Origin: Thermus composti
Lineage (GTDB): Bacteria; Deinococcota; Deinococci; Deinococcales; Thermaceae
Length of the DNA stretch: 64,000 nt
Reading direction: 5' to 3'
NCBI RefSeq assembly: GCF_014647535.1
Contig: NZ_BMPJ01000003.1
Coordinates: 62,001-126,000, forward strand
The notes under the pieces are model-generated. The model did no database searches. It was not told the DNA's origin and was given only the letters and a program-made list of their open reading frames with translations. A program made the position numbers and the translations under genes. Below, piece by piece: positions 27,061 to 38,386 of this stretch (positions within the stretch are counted from its first letter, which is position 1; the number at the start of each line of letters is the position of its first letter).

Positions 27061-28263
27061 ATGCGCCTCTACCGCGTGGGCCTTTTCACCGATGTCTACT
27101 TCCCCAACCCCAACGGGGTGACCACCAGCGTCTACCTCCTCCTCCGGGAACTTAGGCGCATGGGGCACGAGGCCTGGGTCATCGCCCCGGCCCATCCCGA
27201 GGCCCCGGAGGGGGAGGAAGGGGTGGTGCGGGTCCCCTCCGTGGCCTACCCCTTCTACGAGGGGCAGCAGATCGCCCTCCCCTCGGCCAAGTACCTACCC
27301 ACGGAGTTTGAGCTCATCCACACCCACACTCCCCTCACCCTGGGGGTGTGGGGCCTCCGGCTTGCCCGCAACAAGGGCCTGCCCCACGTCTCCACCTTCC
27401 ACACCCACTACGAGAAGTACGCCCACTACGTGCCGGGGCTTGCGGTCCTGGACCGCTACACGGGCATCGTGCCCCGCCTGGCCAAGGCCTTCTACAACCG
27501 GGTGGAGGTGGTCATCGCCCCCACCGAGCCCGTGAAGCGCCTAGCGGAAAGCTACGGCATAGAGCGCCCCATCCGTGTTATCCCCACCGGCATAGACAAC
27601 CGCCTCCTGGAAGAGGCCCCCCTTCCCTCCCCCTCCCCCTGGCCCGAGGGGAAAAGGCGCCTCATCACCGTGGGGCGGCTGGGGAAGGAGAAGAGCTTTG
27701 ACGTGGTCCTCAAGGCGGTGGCGGAGCTCGCCAAGGAAGAGGACGTCTTCCTGGTGCACATCGGGGAAGGCCCCGAGCTTCCCCACCTCAAGGCCCTTGC
27801 CCAGGAACTCGGGATCGCCGACCAGGTCCTTTTCCTGGGCCCCGTGCCTTACAGGAGGATCGGGGGGTACTACCGCCTGGCCGAGCTCTTCCTCTTCGCC
27901 AGCGAGACGGAGACCCAGGGCCTTGTCATCTGGGAGGCCCAGGCCATGGGGGTCCCGGTGGTGGCGGTGGGGGCGGAAGGCGTCCTGGAGGGCGTGGAGG
28001 ACGGAAAGGCGGGCTTTCTGGTGCCGCCGGGGGACTTCCGCGCCCTGGCGGCCAAGGCCCTGGAACTCCTCAAAGACGAGGAGCGGCGCAAGCGCTTCAG
28101 CCTCCAGGCCCGGGCTTTTGCCCTAAAGCGCTCAGCGGAAACCATCGCCGAACAGATCGTGGCCGTTTACGACGAGGCCAGCGAGATCCTGCGGGTGGAG
28201 CCGAGAAGGCTCATCTTTCCCTTTCCCCGGCTTCCCCGAAGTAGCCTCGAGGATCGCCCATGA
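27061..28263 (+). CDS. GT4-family glycosyltransferase C (diacylglycerol glucosyltransferase-like)
   Basis: A 400-aa GT4 enzyme starting directly after the stop of the previous gene. It differs from A and B and resembles lipid glucosyltransferases: N-terminal [18 protein letters not shown], the HTHTPLTLG and [16 protein letters not shown] segments, [27 protein letters not shown] and the donor-site [19 protein letters not shown]. Thermus membranes are rich in glycolipids, so a role in glucosyl-diacylglycerol synthesis is plausible but unproven. The last 53 bases overlap the convergent GT2 gene. Base composition is normal for the window. Confidence 0.87.
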   Translation: MRLYRVGLFTDVYFPNPNGVTTSVYLLLRELRRMGHEAWVIAPAHPEAPEGEEGVVRVPSVAYPFYEGQQIALPSAKYLPTEFELIHTHTPLTLGVWGLRLARNKGLPHVSTFHTHYEKYAHYVPGLAVLDRYTGIVPRLAKAFYNRVEVVIAPTEPVKRLAESYGIERPIRVIPTGIDNRLLEEAPLPSPSPWPEGKRRLITVGRLGKEKSFDVVLKAVAELAKEEDVFLVHIGEGPELPHLKALAQELGIADQVLFLGPVPYRRIGGYYRLAELFLFASETETQGLVIWEAQAMGVPVVAVGAEGVLEGVEDGKAGFLVPPGDFRALAAKALELLKDEERRKRFSLQARAFALKRSAETIAEQIVAVYDEASEILRVEPRRLIFPFPRLPRSSLEDRP

Positions 28264-28894
28264 GGTTCCGGGCCTGCCGCAGGAGGAACCGCCCCCACCC
28301 CCCCTTGAGCCTGCGGGCCGAGGTGAGGACCAAAGCCTCGGGCACATAGCGCACGGGGCCCAAGCGGGCAAGCCGGTAGCCCAAAAGCACGTCCTCCCGG
28401 GCCTCCACCTCGGGAAAGCCCCCCACCTTCAAGGCCGCCTCCTTGAGAACCATCATGTTGGCCCCGGCGAGGTTGGGGCGGCGAAGGAGGGCCATGAGGT
28501 GGAGGAAGGCCCTATAGCCCCACTCGGAGAGGGCGGCCTCGAGGGGGGAGACTCCATAGAAGCGCAAGGGGCCGTAAAGGGCCACCGCCCCCGGGGCCTT
28601 CCCGGCCAGCTTTTCCAGCCAGCGGGGCGTGGGCAGGGAGTCAGCGTCGGTCATGGCCACCCACTCCCCCCGGGCCGCCAAAAGCCCCGCCTGGCGGGCA
28701 TGGGCCACCCCCTTTCTCCCGCAGTAGACCACCCGCACCCCGAAGGCCTCCGCCACCTCCCGGGTGCGGTCGGTGGAGGCGTTGTCCACCACGATGACCT
28801 CAAAGGGCGGAAGGGTCTGGGCGAAGACCGCCTCCAGGGCAGCGGGCAGGTAGGCTTCCTCGTTGTGGGCGGGGATGACCACGCTGATGCGCAC
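28211..28894 (-). CDS. GT2-family glycosyltransferase
   Basis: The 227-aa protein has the GT-A fold start [27 protein letters not shown], the metal-binding DAD motif in [10 protein letters not shown] (here TDADS) and the later [18 protein letters not shown] containing the ED of the catalytic base. It is short, with no transmembrane C-terminus, so it is probably soluble or loosely membrane bound. The start is GTG 28894, with TAGAGT 6 nt upstream. It faces glycosyltransferase C and is divergent from the MFS gene. Confidence 0.88.
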   Translation of the reverse strand: MRISVVIPAHNEEAYLPAALEAVFAQTLPPFEVIVVDNASTDRTREVAEAFGVRVVYCGRKGVAHARQAGLLAARGEWVAMTDADSLPTPRWLEKLAGKAPGAVALYGPLRFYGVSPLEAALSEWGYRAFLHLMALLRRPNLAGANMMVLKEAALKVGGFPEVEAREDVLLGYRLARLGPVRYVPEALVLTSARRLKGGWGRFLLRQARNLMGDPRGYFGEAGERER

Positions 28895-28897
28895 GGG

Positions 28898-28906
28898 TAT
28901 ACTCTA
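28898..28906. promoter_or_regulatory. Divergent leaderless -10 elements (GT2 gene and MFS gene)
   Basis: TATACT (28898-28903, plus) lies 5 nt before the MFS GTG at 28909; TAGAGT (28901-28906, minus) lies 6 nt before the GT2 GTG at 28894. The two hexamers overlap within a 14-bp gap. Confidence 0.5.
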
Positions 28907-28908
28907 GC

Positions 28909-30075
28909 GTGTTTCGCTGGCTTCCGTGGCGAAAGGAGGAGCTCGGCCCCTTCCTACGCCTGGTCCTGGCCTTAGGCCTGATGGAAGGGGCCCGGAGCGG
29001 GTTCTTCGCCGGCCTCCTTCCCTTCTACGCCCCCGAGCATCTGGGACTAGGGCCCGCCGTCTTCACCCTGGCCTTCACCCTGCACCAGCTGGCGGAAAAC
29101 CTAAGCAAGTCCTTGGGGGGCCTCCTCGCCGAGCGGCTGGGCTTCGGCCGGATGGTGGCCGCGGCTGCCGCCACGGGCCTCCTCGCCCTCCTCCTCACCC
29201 CTCAGGCGGAAGCGCCTTTGGGCCTTTGGAGCCTGGCCCTCCTCTGGGGGCTTTCCATGTCCACCCTCTACCCCGGCCTCCTCACCCTAGCGAGCCGCAT
29301 CGCCGTGGCGGGCCGGGAGGCCAGGGCCCTCTCCTTCACCCTGGTCCTGGTCATGCCCTGGGTGGGGATCGGGGTAGTGGGAACGGGACAGGTGGCCCAG
29401 CAGCACCCGGCGACTGCCCTCCACCTCCTCCTCCTGGCCCAAGGCGCCGCCCTGGCCTTAGCCCTAAGCCTCCTCCGCTTCCGCATCCCCCTCCCCCAGG
29501 AAAGACGGGAGCGCGTTAGCTACCACCGCCTCCTCTACTTCCTGCCCGCCGCCTTCGGCCAGACCTTCGCCCCGGGCCTGGTTTCCCTATTCCTCCTCCG
29601 CTTCGCCAAGGAGAAGCTGGGCCTCGAGCCCTTGGCCCTAGGAGGGCTCCTCCTTTTGGGCGGGGCGGTGGCCTTCGGCCTCCTCCCCTTCACGGGAAGG
29701 CTCGTGGACCGGGGCGGCTACCGCCTGGCCCTGGTGGGGGGGCTTGGCCTTCTGGGCTGGGTCATGGTGCGGCTGGGGATGGGCCCCTCCCTCCAGGAGG
29801 TCCTCCTCCTCGCCCCCCTGGGGGGGCTTGGGTTTGGCCTCTTCCTCCCGGGCTGGACGGGGTTTCTGGTCCGCCACCTGCCCCAGGAGAACCGGGCGGC
29901 CATCTGGGGCGGCCTCATGACGGTGGAGGGCCTGGGCCTGGCCTTAGGGCCAGCGGTGGGCGGGGCCTTGTGGGAAGCCTTCGGCCTGGAAACGCCCTTC
30001 TACGTGGGAGGAGGCATCTTTTTGGGCCTGGCCCTCTTCTACGCCCTGGTCCTTAGGGGGAAAGCGTGGAAGTAG
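28909..30075 (+). CDS. Major facilitator superfamily transporter
   Basis: A 388-aa polytopic membrane protein with about 12 hydrophobic spans. Between spans 2 and 3 it has a loop of the MFS type (GGLLAERLGFGRM), and a related loop in the second half (TGRLVDRGGYRLALVGG). No substrate can be read from the sequence. The start is GTG 28909 with a -10 close upstream. It overlaps the deacetylase gene by 10 bases, and its place beside four glycosyltransferases suggests export of a sugar or lipid-linked compound, or drug efflux; this is inference. Confidence 0.88.
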   Translation: MFRWLPWRKEELGPFLRLVLALGLMEGARSGFFAGLLPFYAPEHLGLGPAVFTLAFTLHQLAENLSKSLGGLLAERLGFGRMVAAAAATGLLALLLTPQAEAPLGLWSLALLWGLSMSTLYPGLLTLASRIAVAGREARALSFTLVLVMPWVGIGVVGTGQVAQQHPATALHLLLLAQGAALALALSLLRFRIPLPQERRERVSYHRLLYFLPAAFGQTFAPGLVSLFLLRFAKEKLGLEPLALGGLLLLGGAVAFGLLPFTGRLVDRGGYRLALVGGLGLLGWVMVRLGMGPSLQEVLLLAPLGGLGFGLFLPGWTGFLVRHLPQENRAAIWGGLMTVEGLGLALGPAVGGALWEAFGLETPFYVGGGIFLGLALFYALVLRGKAWK

Positions 30076-31244
30076 CCCTTGGGATCCTTCTCCTCTACGG
30101 CCTCTCCGACCTCCTCTTCCGCTTCCTGGGGCTTGGGGCCTACGCCCACGGGAAAAGGCGGGAGGCCAAGGTCGCCCTCACCTTTGACGACGGCCCCTCG
30201 GAGAGGACCGAAGCCCTTCTCGCCCTCCTCCGCCGGCACGGGGTCAAGGCCACCTTTTTCCTCACCGGGGAAAAGGCCAAGGGAAGGCCGGACCTGGTGG
30301 AGGCCCTAAGGCGGGAAGGCCACCAGGTGGAGGACCACGGGGCCTACCACCAGGCCCTTTGGCTTTTCCTCCCCTGGGTGGAGTGGCGGCACATGCGCGA
30401 AACCCCAAGCCGCTACTACCGCCCCCCCCACGGCCTCCACACCCCCTTCACCCGCCTCTTCGCCCGGCTTTTGGGGAAGCGCATCGCCCTTTGGGACGTG
30501 GAGGGAAAGGACTGGCTGGACCTTCCCCCAGAGGCCTTAGCGGAAAGGCTTCTCTTCTACCTGAAGCCGGGAAGCATCGTCCTCCTCCACGACGGCCCCG
30601 AGCGCACCTTAAGGCTTCTAGAGATCCTCTTGCCGAAAATCCTGGCCTTGGGCTACGAGCCCGTTACCCTGGACGACCTAAAGCCCATCCCCCTCACCTT
30701 CCGCCTCGCCCTCCTCCGGGGGCTACAGGGCCTCGAGGAGCGCTACAACCAAAGGCACCGGGTGCGCCGGGCTGGGCTTGGCCCCTTTGACCTCTTCCGC
30801 ATAGAGAAAAAACCCTTCCCCGGGCCCGCCCTGCCCGGGCTTCCCCCCGGGGTGCCCGCCCTGGAACTCCACCTGGAAAGCGCCCGGATGATGGACCTCT
30901 CCACCTTTGAGGTGGCCCGCTATCTGCGAAAAAGCCTCCACCGGGTGGCGGAGACGGTGGCCCAGGACCCGGAGGTGCGCCTGGTCTACGGGTACAGCTA
31001 CCTGGCCCAGGGGGGGAGGTACCTGGGGTTTTCCACCCAGCCCCTCCCCTTCTGGCCCAGGCTCGTGGGCAGCCTGGCCAGCGCCTGGTTCCTCTGGCTT
31101 TACCGGGGGGAGTTCCCCAAAAGGGCCCACTTCTGGGCGGGGATGGCCTACCTCACCCGGGAGGAGCTCCTACGGCGATACCCACCGTCCACTCCCGCTT
31201 CCCCACCCCAGGCACCCGGTGAACCCGGAACCCCGCCTCCTTGA
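30066..31244 (+). CDS. NodB polysaccharide deacetylase fused to a YkoP-like domain
   Basis: The 392-aa protein (GTG 30066) has a hydrophobic start (about 1-22), a NodB domain (about 34-205) and a second domain (about 215-370) resembling the YkoP family. NodB motifs: VALTFDDGPS with the metal-binding and base Asp residues, DHGAYHQALW in the place of the second histidine motif H(S/T)xxH, YRPPHG and IVLLHDG. Deacetylases of this class remove acetyl from N-acetylglucosamine in cell-wall or surface glycans. The final 30 or so residues (from about 31153) form a Pro-rich tail read antisense to the convergent methyltransferase gene, a 92-bp overlap. It ends the glycosyltransferase-MFS cluster. Confidence 0.88.
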   Translation: MEVALGILLLYGLSDLLFRFLGLGAYAHGKRREAKVALTFDDGPSERTEALLALLRRHGVKATFFLTGEKAKGRPDLVEALRREGHQVEDHGAYHQALWLFLPWVEWRHMRETPSRYYRPPHGLHTPFTRLFARLLGKRIALWDVEGKDWLDLPPEALAERLLFYLKPGSIVLLHDGPERTLRLLEILLPKILALGYEPVTLDDLKPIPLTFRLALLRGLQGLEERYNQRHRVRRAGLGPFDLFRIEKKPFPGPALPGLPPGVPALELHLESARMMDLSTFEVARYLRKSLHRVAETVAQDPEVRLVYGYSYLAQGGRYLGFSTQPLPFWPRLVGSLASAWFLWLYRGEFPKRAHFWAGMAYLTREELLRRYPPSTPASPPQAPGEPGTPPP

Positions 31245-31806
31245 GGGCCCGCCGGAAAGCCCCCTGGGCGGAGTAGGTGGCAAGCCTCCCACCCCGCTTG
31301 AGGCTTCGCCGGAGCTTGCAGAGGACGGGAAGTCCCCAGGCCTCGGGGTTGGCCTTGGGGCTGAAGGGGTCCAGGTAGACCGCCGTGGCCCAACCAGGGG
31401 GCAAGCCCACCTCCCGCACGTCCGTGAAGAGGACCCGAAGCTCCCCCCAAGGCCCAAGGAAGCGAGAGGTGGGCCAGGCCCTAAGGAGGGCGGCGAACAC
31501 CGCCTCCGCCCGGGGCAGGGGAAGGGAGATTTGCGCCAGGACCTCCTTGGGCAAGGGCTCCTTCTCCACCGCCAGGTAGAAAAGCCGCACTCCCCTTTGG
31601 AGGGCGCTTTCCAAGGCCACCCGGAAGTTCACCCCTAGGCCAAACCCCACCTCCAGGACCCTGGGGGCGGGGTGAAGGTGGGTCAGGGTCTTCTCCAGGT
31701 AAAGCCTCCGGGCCTGGAGGAGGGCCCCCTGCCTCGGGTGGTAGGCCTCCCCGTAGCCCGGGTGGAAGAGGGTGGGGGTGCCGTCTTGGGTGAGGCGAAG
31801 CTCCAT
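31153..31806 (-). CDS. MnmC-type tRNA methyltransferase domain protein (MnmD-like)
   Basis: The 217-aa protein resembles the methyltransferase half of MnmC, which completes 5-methylaminomethyl-2-thiouridine in tRNA wobble positions. It shows FHPGYGEAYHPRQGAL, the SAM site VLEVGFGLGVNFRVAL, the acidic AVEKEPLP strand, the active-site VYLDPFSPKANPEAW and the closing ATYSAQGAFRRALKEAGF and GVGKREW. The FAD-dependent MnmC oxidase half is absent, as in MnmD proteins. mnmE, an earlier enzyme of the same pathway, is at 46428. The conserved C-terminus shows that this reading frame is real through the 92-bp overlap with the deacetylase gene. Confidence 0.87.
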   Translation of the reverse strand: MELRLTQDGTPTLFHPGYGEAYHPRQGALLQARRLYLEKTLTHLHPAPRVLEVGFGLGVNFRVALESALQRGVRLFYLAVEKEPLPKEVLAQISLPLPRAEAVFAALLRAWPTSRFLGPWGELRVLFTDVREVGLPPGWATAVYLDPFSPKANPEAWGLPVLCKLRRSLKRGGRLATYSAQGAFRRALKEAGFRVHRVPGVGKREWTVGIAVGAPPG

Positions 31807-31814
31807 CCTTTGGC

Positions 31815-31821
31815 TAGAATA
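31815..31821. promoter_or_regulatory. Divergent leaderless -10 elements (MnmD-like and DUF554 genes)
   Basis: TAGAAT (31815-31820, plus) is 7 nt before the ATG at 31828; TATTCT (31816-31821, minus) is 9 nt before the ATG at 31806. The two hexamers lie in one short near-palindrome. Confidence 0.5.
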
Positions 31822-31827
31822 GCCGCC

Positions 31828-32568
31828 ATGGAGCTCACCCTTCTGGACAAGCTTTCGGGAACCCTGGCCAACGCCCTCACCGTGGCCTTAGGGACCGGCC
31901 TGGGCCTCGCCTTGCGGGGAAGGCTTCCCGAGAGGATGGCCCGGATCATGGTGCAAGGGGTAGGGCTCACCACCCTCTTCATCGGGCTCTCCATGGCCCA
32001 GGCCCTGGGGAGGGCCAAGGGTGGGGCGGTGGACGGGGTGGTCCTGGGGCTCATCGCCCTGGTCCTTGGGGGGCTTCTTGGGGAGTGGGCCCGCTTGGAA
32101 GAGGCGCTAGAGGGCCTAGGGGAGAGGATCAAGCAGGCGGTCAAGGGCGGGGGGAGCTTCACCGAGGGCTTCGTGGCGGCGAGCCTCCTCTTCTGCGTGG
32201 GGCCCATGACCCTCCTCGGGGCCATTCAAAACGGCCTCGTGGGCGACCCGAGCCTCCTCCTCCTCAAGGCCACCCTGGACGGCCTTTCCGCCATCGCCCT
32301 CACCAGCTCCTTCGGGGTGGGGGTGGGCTTCAGCGTTTTGGTCATCCTCCTCTACCAAGGAGGCGTGGCCCTCCTCGCCGGGACCCTGAGCCAGGCCCTC
32401 CCCGACCCCGCGCAAGACCCCAGGGTCCTCCTCGTGACCGGGGTGGGCGGGCTCATGATCCTGGGCATCGGCATCAACCTCCTCGGCCTCACCCGGGTGC
32501 GGGTGGCCTCCTTCCTCCCCGCCCTGCTCCTCGCCCCCTTGGCCTGGGCCCTGGCGGACCGGTTCGGC

Positions 32569-32571
<3 letters not shown>
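31828..32571 (+). CDS. DUF554 family membrane protein
   Basis: A 247-aa protein with about seven hydrophobic segments and the DUF554 pattern: GTLANALTVALGTGLGLALR at the N-terminus, MVQGVGLTTLFIGLSMA, FVAASLLFCVGPMTLLGAIQ in the centre and LMILGIGINLLGL near the end. The family is widespread and of unknown function; some members are thought to be transporters. The start at 31828 is supported by TAGAAT 7 nt upstream; a longer frame would be antisense to the methyltransferase gene. Its TAA stop begins the -10 of gatC. Confidence 0.9.
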
Positions 32572-35191
<2,620 letters not shown>

Positions 35192-35219
<28 letters not shown>

Positions 35220-35974
35220 GGGGCTGGGAGGAGATGGAAAGGGTGGTGGACCTCCAGCGGGAGGTCTGGGGGCGCGCGGAAAGCGACCTGGTGCCGCGGG
35301 GCCTCCTCGTGGCCGTCCAGGATGAGGGGGGGCTTGTGGCCGGGGCCTTCGTGGGGGGAAGAATGGTGGGCTTCGTCTTCGGCTTCCCCACGAGGGACCC
35401 CGCCCTTCACCACTCCCACATGCTGGGGGTCCTGGAGGCCTACAGGGGCACGGGGGCGGCCCTCCTCCTCAAGCGCTTCCAGAGGGACTGGTGCCTGGCC
35501 CGAGGGATCCGCAAGGTGGTCTGGACCTTTGACCCCATGCGGGGGGCGAACGCCAACTTCAACCTGCGGAAGCTCGGGGCCACGGCCAGGACCTACCTCC
35601 CCGACCTCTACGGCCCCATGACCGGGATCAACGCCGGGGCCCCCTCGGACCGGCTCCTCGCCGAGTGGGACCTCCTTTCGGAAAGGGTCTACGCCCGGCT
35701 CTACGCCCCCCCGCCCGAGCCCCAGGTGGCGGGCCTCCCCCAGGTGAACCGGGTGGAGGAAGAGGTGCCGGTGGAGGAAAGGCTTGGCCTCGAGGCCCCC
35801 AGGCTCCTCTTCCAGATCCCTGAGGACTGGGGGAGGATCCTCCGGGAAGACCCCGCCCTCGCCCTGAAGTGGCGGGAGCATAGCCGCCTGGTCCTTTCCC
35901 ACTACTTCGCCCGGGGCTATGTGGCGGTGGACTTCCTCCGCCACCCCAACCGCTATGTCCTGGCTAAGGACTGA
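35192..35974 (+). CDS. GNAT-family acetyltransferase (COG3375-like)
   Basis: The 260-aa protein has an N-terminal GNAT domain (about 1-150): [15 protein letters not shown], the [21 protein letters not shown] acetyl-CoA loop (R-G-T-G in place of the usual Q/R-x2-G-x-G/A) and [22 protein letters not shown]-terminal portion (about 165-260) of unknown fold follows. This type of protein is repeatedly found next to N-acylamino-acid racemase genes, which suggests that it makes the N-acyl amino acid substrate; that link is inference. It overlaps the racemase gene by 28 bases and the amidohydrolase gene by 20. Confidence 0.87.
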
Positions 35975-37064
35975 GCTCTGGACCGCCGAGGTGGTCTACG
36001 CCGGCTTCGGCACCCCCATGCTCCGGGGGGCCCTGGCGGTGCAGGGGGGGTTCGTGGTGGGGGTGGGAAGCCTCTTGGAGCTAAGGGCCCGCTTCCCCGA
36101 GGCGGAGGTGGTCCACAAAGGGAAGGCCCTTTTCCCGCCCCCGGTGAACGCCCACACCCATCTGGACCTAAGCCTCCTTCCCCGCTACCGGGGGCCCTTC
36201 CCGGGCTTCCTCCACCACGTGGTGGCCCACCGGGAAAGGCGGGGCCTCGAGGGGGCGAAAAAGGGCCTTGAGGAGCTTGTGGCCTCCGGGGCGGGGGCCT
36301 TCGCCGACATCGTCTTCAAGGACGAGGTGATGGACTTCCTCCTGGAGGAAAGCCCCCTCCCCGGGGTGGCCTTCTACGAGGTCTTCGCCCCGGAGCCCTC
36401 CCTGGCGGAGGTAACCTTCGCCGCGGTGCGGCGGAAGGTGGAGGCCTGGCGGAGGCGGGAGGGCAGGGTGAAGGTGGGGCTTTCCCCCCACGCCCCTTAC
36501 TCCGTTAGCCCCCCTCTCCTAAAGAAGCTCGCTCAATGGGCCAAGGCCGAGGGGATCCCCCTCATGGTCCACGGGGCGGAAAGCCTCGAGGAGGTGGCCT
36601 TCCTCGCCCGGGGGGAAGGCCCCTTGCGGGAGGTGTACGGGCGCTTCGCCAAGACCCCCTGGACCCCCCCGGGCACCACCCCCATCCGCCACCTCCACGC
36701 CCTCGGGGTCTTGGGCCCCACCACCCTTTTGGTCCATGGAGTCCAGGTGGACGAGGAGGAGGTGGGGCTCCTCGCCGAGACCGGCACCAAGGTGGTCCTC
36801 TGCCCCCGCTCCAACGCTTCCTTGGAGGTGGGGGAGGCCCCCCTCGCCCTCTACGCCAAACACGGGGTGGAGCTCGCCCTAGGCACCGACTCCCGGGGCT
36901 CAAGCCCCGACCTGGACGTGCGCCAGGAGGCCCTTTTCCTCTGGGAGAAGGCCGACCCCCGCCTCCTGGTCCGGGCCCTCACCCGGGGAGGATACCGGGC
37001 CCTGGGCCTCCCCACGCCTAGGCTCACCCGGGGGACGCCCGCGGCTTTGGTACACTCCCTCTGA
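35955..37064 (+). CDS. Amidohydrolase superfamily deaminase (aminofutalosine deaminase-like)
   Basis: The 369-aa metallohydrolase has the COG0402 motifs: PVNAHTHLDLSLLP (two metal His), SPHAPYSVSPPLL, LMVHGAES (metal His), LVHGVQVDEEE, LCPRSN and the metal/base Asp in LALGTDSRGSSPDLDV. This set fits deaminases acting on purine-like rings. In Deinococcus a similar protein (MqnX) deaminates aminofutalosine for menaquinone synthesis, and I favour that role with modest confidence; chlorohydrolase/SsnA-like enzymes are the alternative. I chose ATG 35955 (MSWLRTELW), as earlier in-frame residues only read the previous gene. It overlaps the next start by one base. Confidence 0.85.
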   Translation: MSWLRTELWTAEVVYAGFGTPMLRGALAVQGGFVVGVGSLLELRARFPEAEVVHKGKALFPPPVNAHTHLDLSLLPRYRGPFPGFLHHVVAHRERRGLEGAKKGLEELVASGAGAFADIVFKDEVMDFLLEESPLPGVAFYEVFAPEPSLAEVTFAAVRRKVEAWRRREGRVKVGLSPHAPYSVSPPLLKKLAQWAKAEGIPLMVHGAESLEEVAFLARGEGPLREVYGRFAKTPWTPPGTTPIRHLHALGVLGPTTLLVHGVQVDEEEVGLLAETGTKVVLCPRSNASLEVGEAPLALYAKHGVELALGTDSRGSSPDLDVRQEALFLWEKADPRLLVRALTRGGYRALGLPTPRLTRGTPAALVHSL

Positions 37065-38386
37065 TGCAGGAGAGGAGCCCAGGCCCTCTGATCCTCTACA
37101 GCCTCTTCACCGGGGCCTTGGCCGGCGGAGGGGCCGCCCTCTTCGGGCTTTCCCTCAAAGCTTTGGGGGAAGGCCTCGGGAAGGCCTTCGGCTACCTCCC
37201 CCCGGAGGCCCCGGGGGAAGGGGGTCTGGCCCAGGCCTTCCTGGGGCCTTCCCCTTGGGCCTTGGCCCTCCTCCTCCCCCTGCTTTACGGAGGGGTGAGC
37301 TTCCTGGGAAGCGGGCTTGGGCTTACCGCCTTTCTCCTCCTGGCCCGGGAAGGAAAAGCCCCTCCCCCCCTCGCCCCCCTCCGGGCCCTCCTGGGAAGCC
37401 TTTTGCAACTGGCCCTTTACTCCCCTATGGGCCGGGAAGGGCCCATGGGGCTTCTCGGGCTTTGGCTGGGGGAGGCTCTGGACCGGAGGTTTCCCCGGGT
37501 GGGCGGGGGGCTGGCCTTCGCCGGGCTCGCCGCCGGGCTTGGAGCCGCCCTCCACGCCCCCGTGGCGGGGGCCCTTCTGGCCACGGAGGTCCTCTACCGG
37601 GGGCTTTACCTGGAGGCCAAGGCCCTCACCCCCGCCCTCCTCGGGGCCCTGGCGGGCTTCGCCGTCTACGGGGCCCTCCTGGGCTACGCCCCCCTGGTGC
37701 CCCTGCCGGTGGAGGCGGACCTAAAGGCCTTTCTTCCCGGGATGCTCCTCGGCCTCCTCGCCGCCGGGCTGGGCGCCTTGTGGATAGAAGGGGCAAGGCT
37801 CCTCAGGGGAGCCCTGGGCCACCTGCCCCACTACCTGCGCCACGGGCTCTTGGGCCTTGGCCTTGCGGCAAGCCTCCTCTTCCTGCCCGAGGCCCTAGGC
37901 CCCGGGGTGGGGTGGCTGGCCGTGGCCCTCACCCCCCTCCTCACCCCCAAGGCCTTGGGCCTCCTCCTTTTGGCCAAGTTTCTCCTCCTCGTCCTGGCCC
38001 TGGGGGTGCGGGCCTACGGGGCCCCCTACACCCCCGCCCTGGTCCTCGGGGGGCTTCTCGGGGTCCTTCTGGCCCGGCTCCTCCCCTTGGGCCTTTCCCC
38101 GGAGGCCGGGGCCCTGGCCGCCGGGGCCGCCCTCCTGGCGGGCACCGCCCGGGCCCCCTTCGCCGCCTTGGCCCTGGCAGCGGAGTGGGGGGGCTACGGC
38201 GCCCTTCCTTTGGTCCTCCCCGCCGTCTTCCTAGCCTACGCCCTTACCCCGGGCGCCGATCCTCTGGAGGAAGCACGGGAAGCCCTGGAAGGGCAAAAGC
38301 CCCCTCCATCTGAAAGGCCTCCGCAAAGCGCGTCCCCGCCTCCAGGCCCAGAAGACGCCTCCGGGCCCGAAACTCCTCCAGGGTGA
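37064..38386 (+). CDS. ClC-family chloride channel/antiporter
   Basis: A 440-aa polytopic protein with about ten hydrophobic stretches. The ClC filter motif with the gating Glu is clear as GREGPMG near residue 124. The first motif is degenerate (GSGLGLT instead of GSGIP), and the third is GAPYTP near residue 318 rather than GxFxP. There is no CBS domain. The last 45 or so residues are a Pro/Ser-rich tail that reads antisense to the convergent deacetylase gene, a 143-bp overlap. The gene ends the tight gatC-serS-racemase run (TGATG junction). The ion carried cannot be stated; F-/H+ or Cl-/H+ exchange are both possible. Confidence 0.85.
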   Translation: MQERSPGPLILYSLFTGALAGGGAALFGLSLKALGEGLGKAFGYLPPEAPGEGGLAQAFLGPSPWALALLLPLLYGGVSFLGSGLGLTAFLLLAREGKAPPPLAPLRALLGSLLQLALYSPMGREGPMGLLGLWLGEALDRRFPRVGGGLAFAGLAAGLGAALHAPVAGALLATEVLYRGLYLEAKALTPALLGALAGFAVYGALLGYAPLVPLPVEADLKAFLPGMLLGLLAAGLGALWIEGARLLRGALGHLPHYLRHGLLGLGLAASLLFLPEALGPGVGWLAVALTPLLTPKALGLLLLAKFLLLVLALGVRAYGAPYTPALVLGGLLGVLLARLLPLGLSPEAGALAAGAALLAGTARAPFAALALAAEWGGYGALPLVLPAVFLAYALTPGADPLEEAREALEGQKPPPSERPPQSASPPPGPEDASGPETPPG

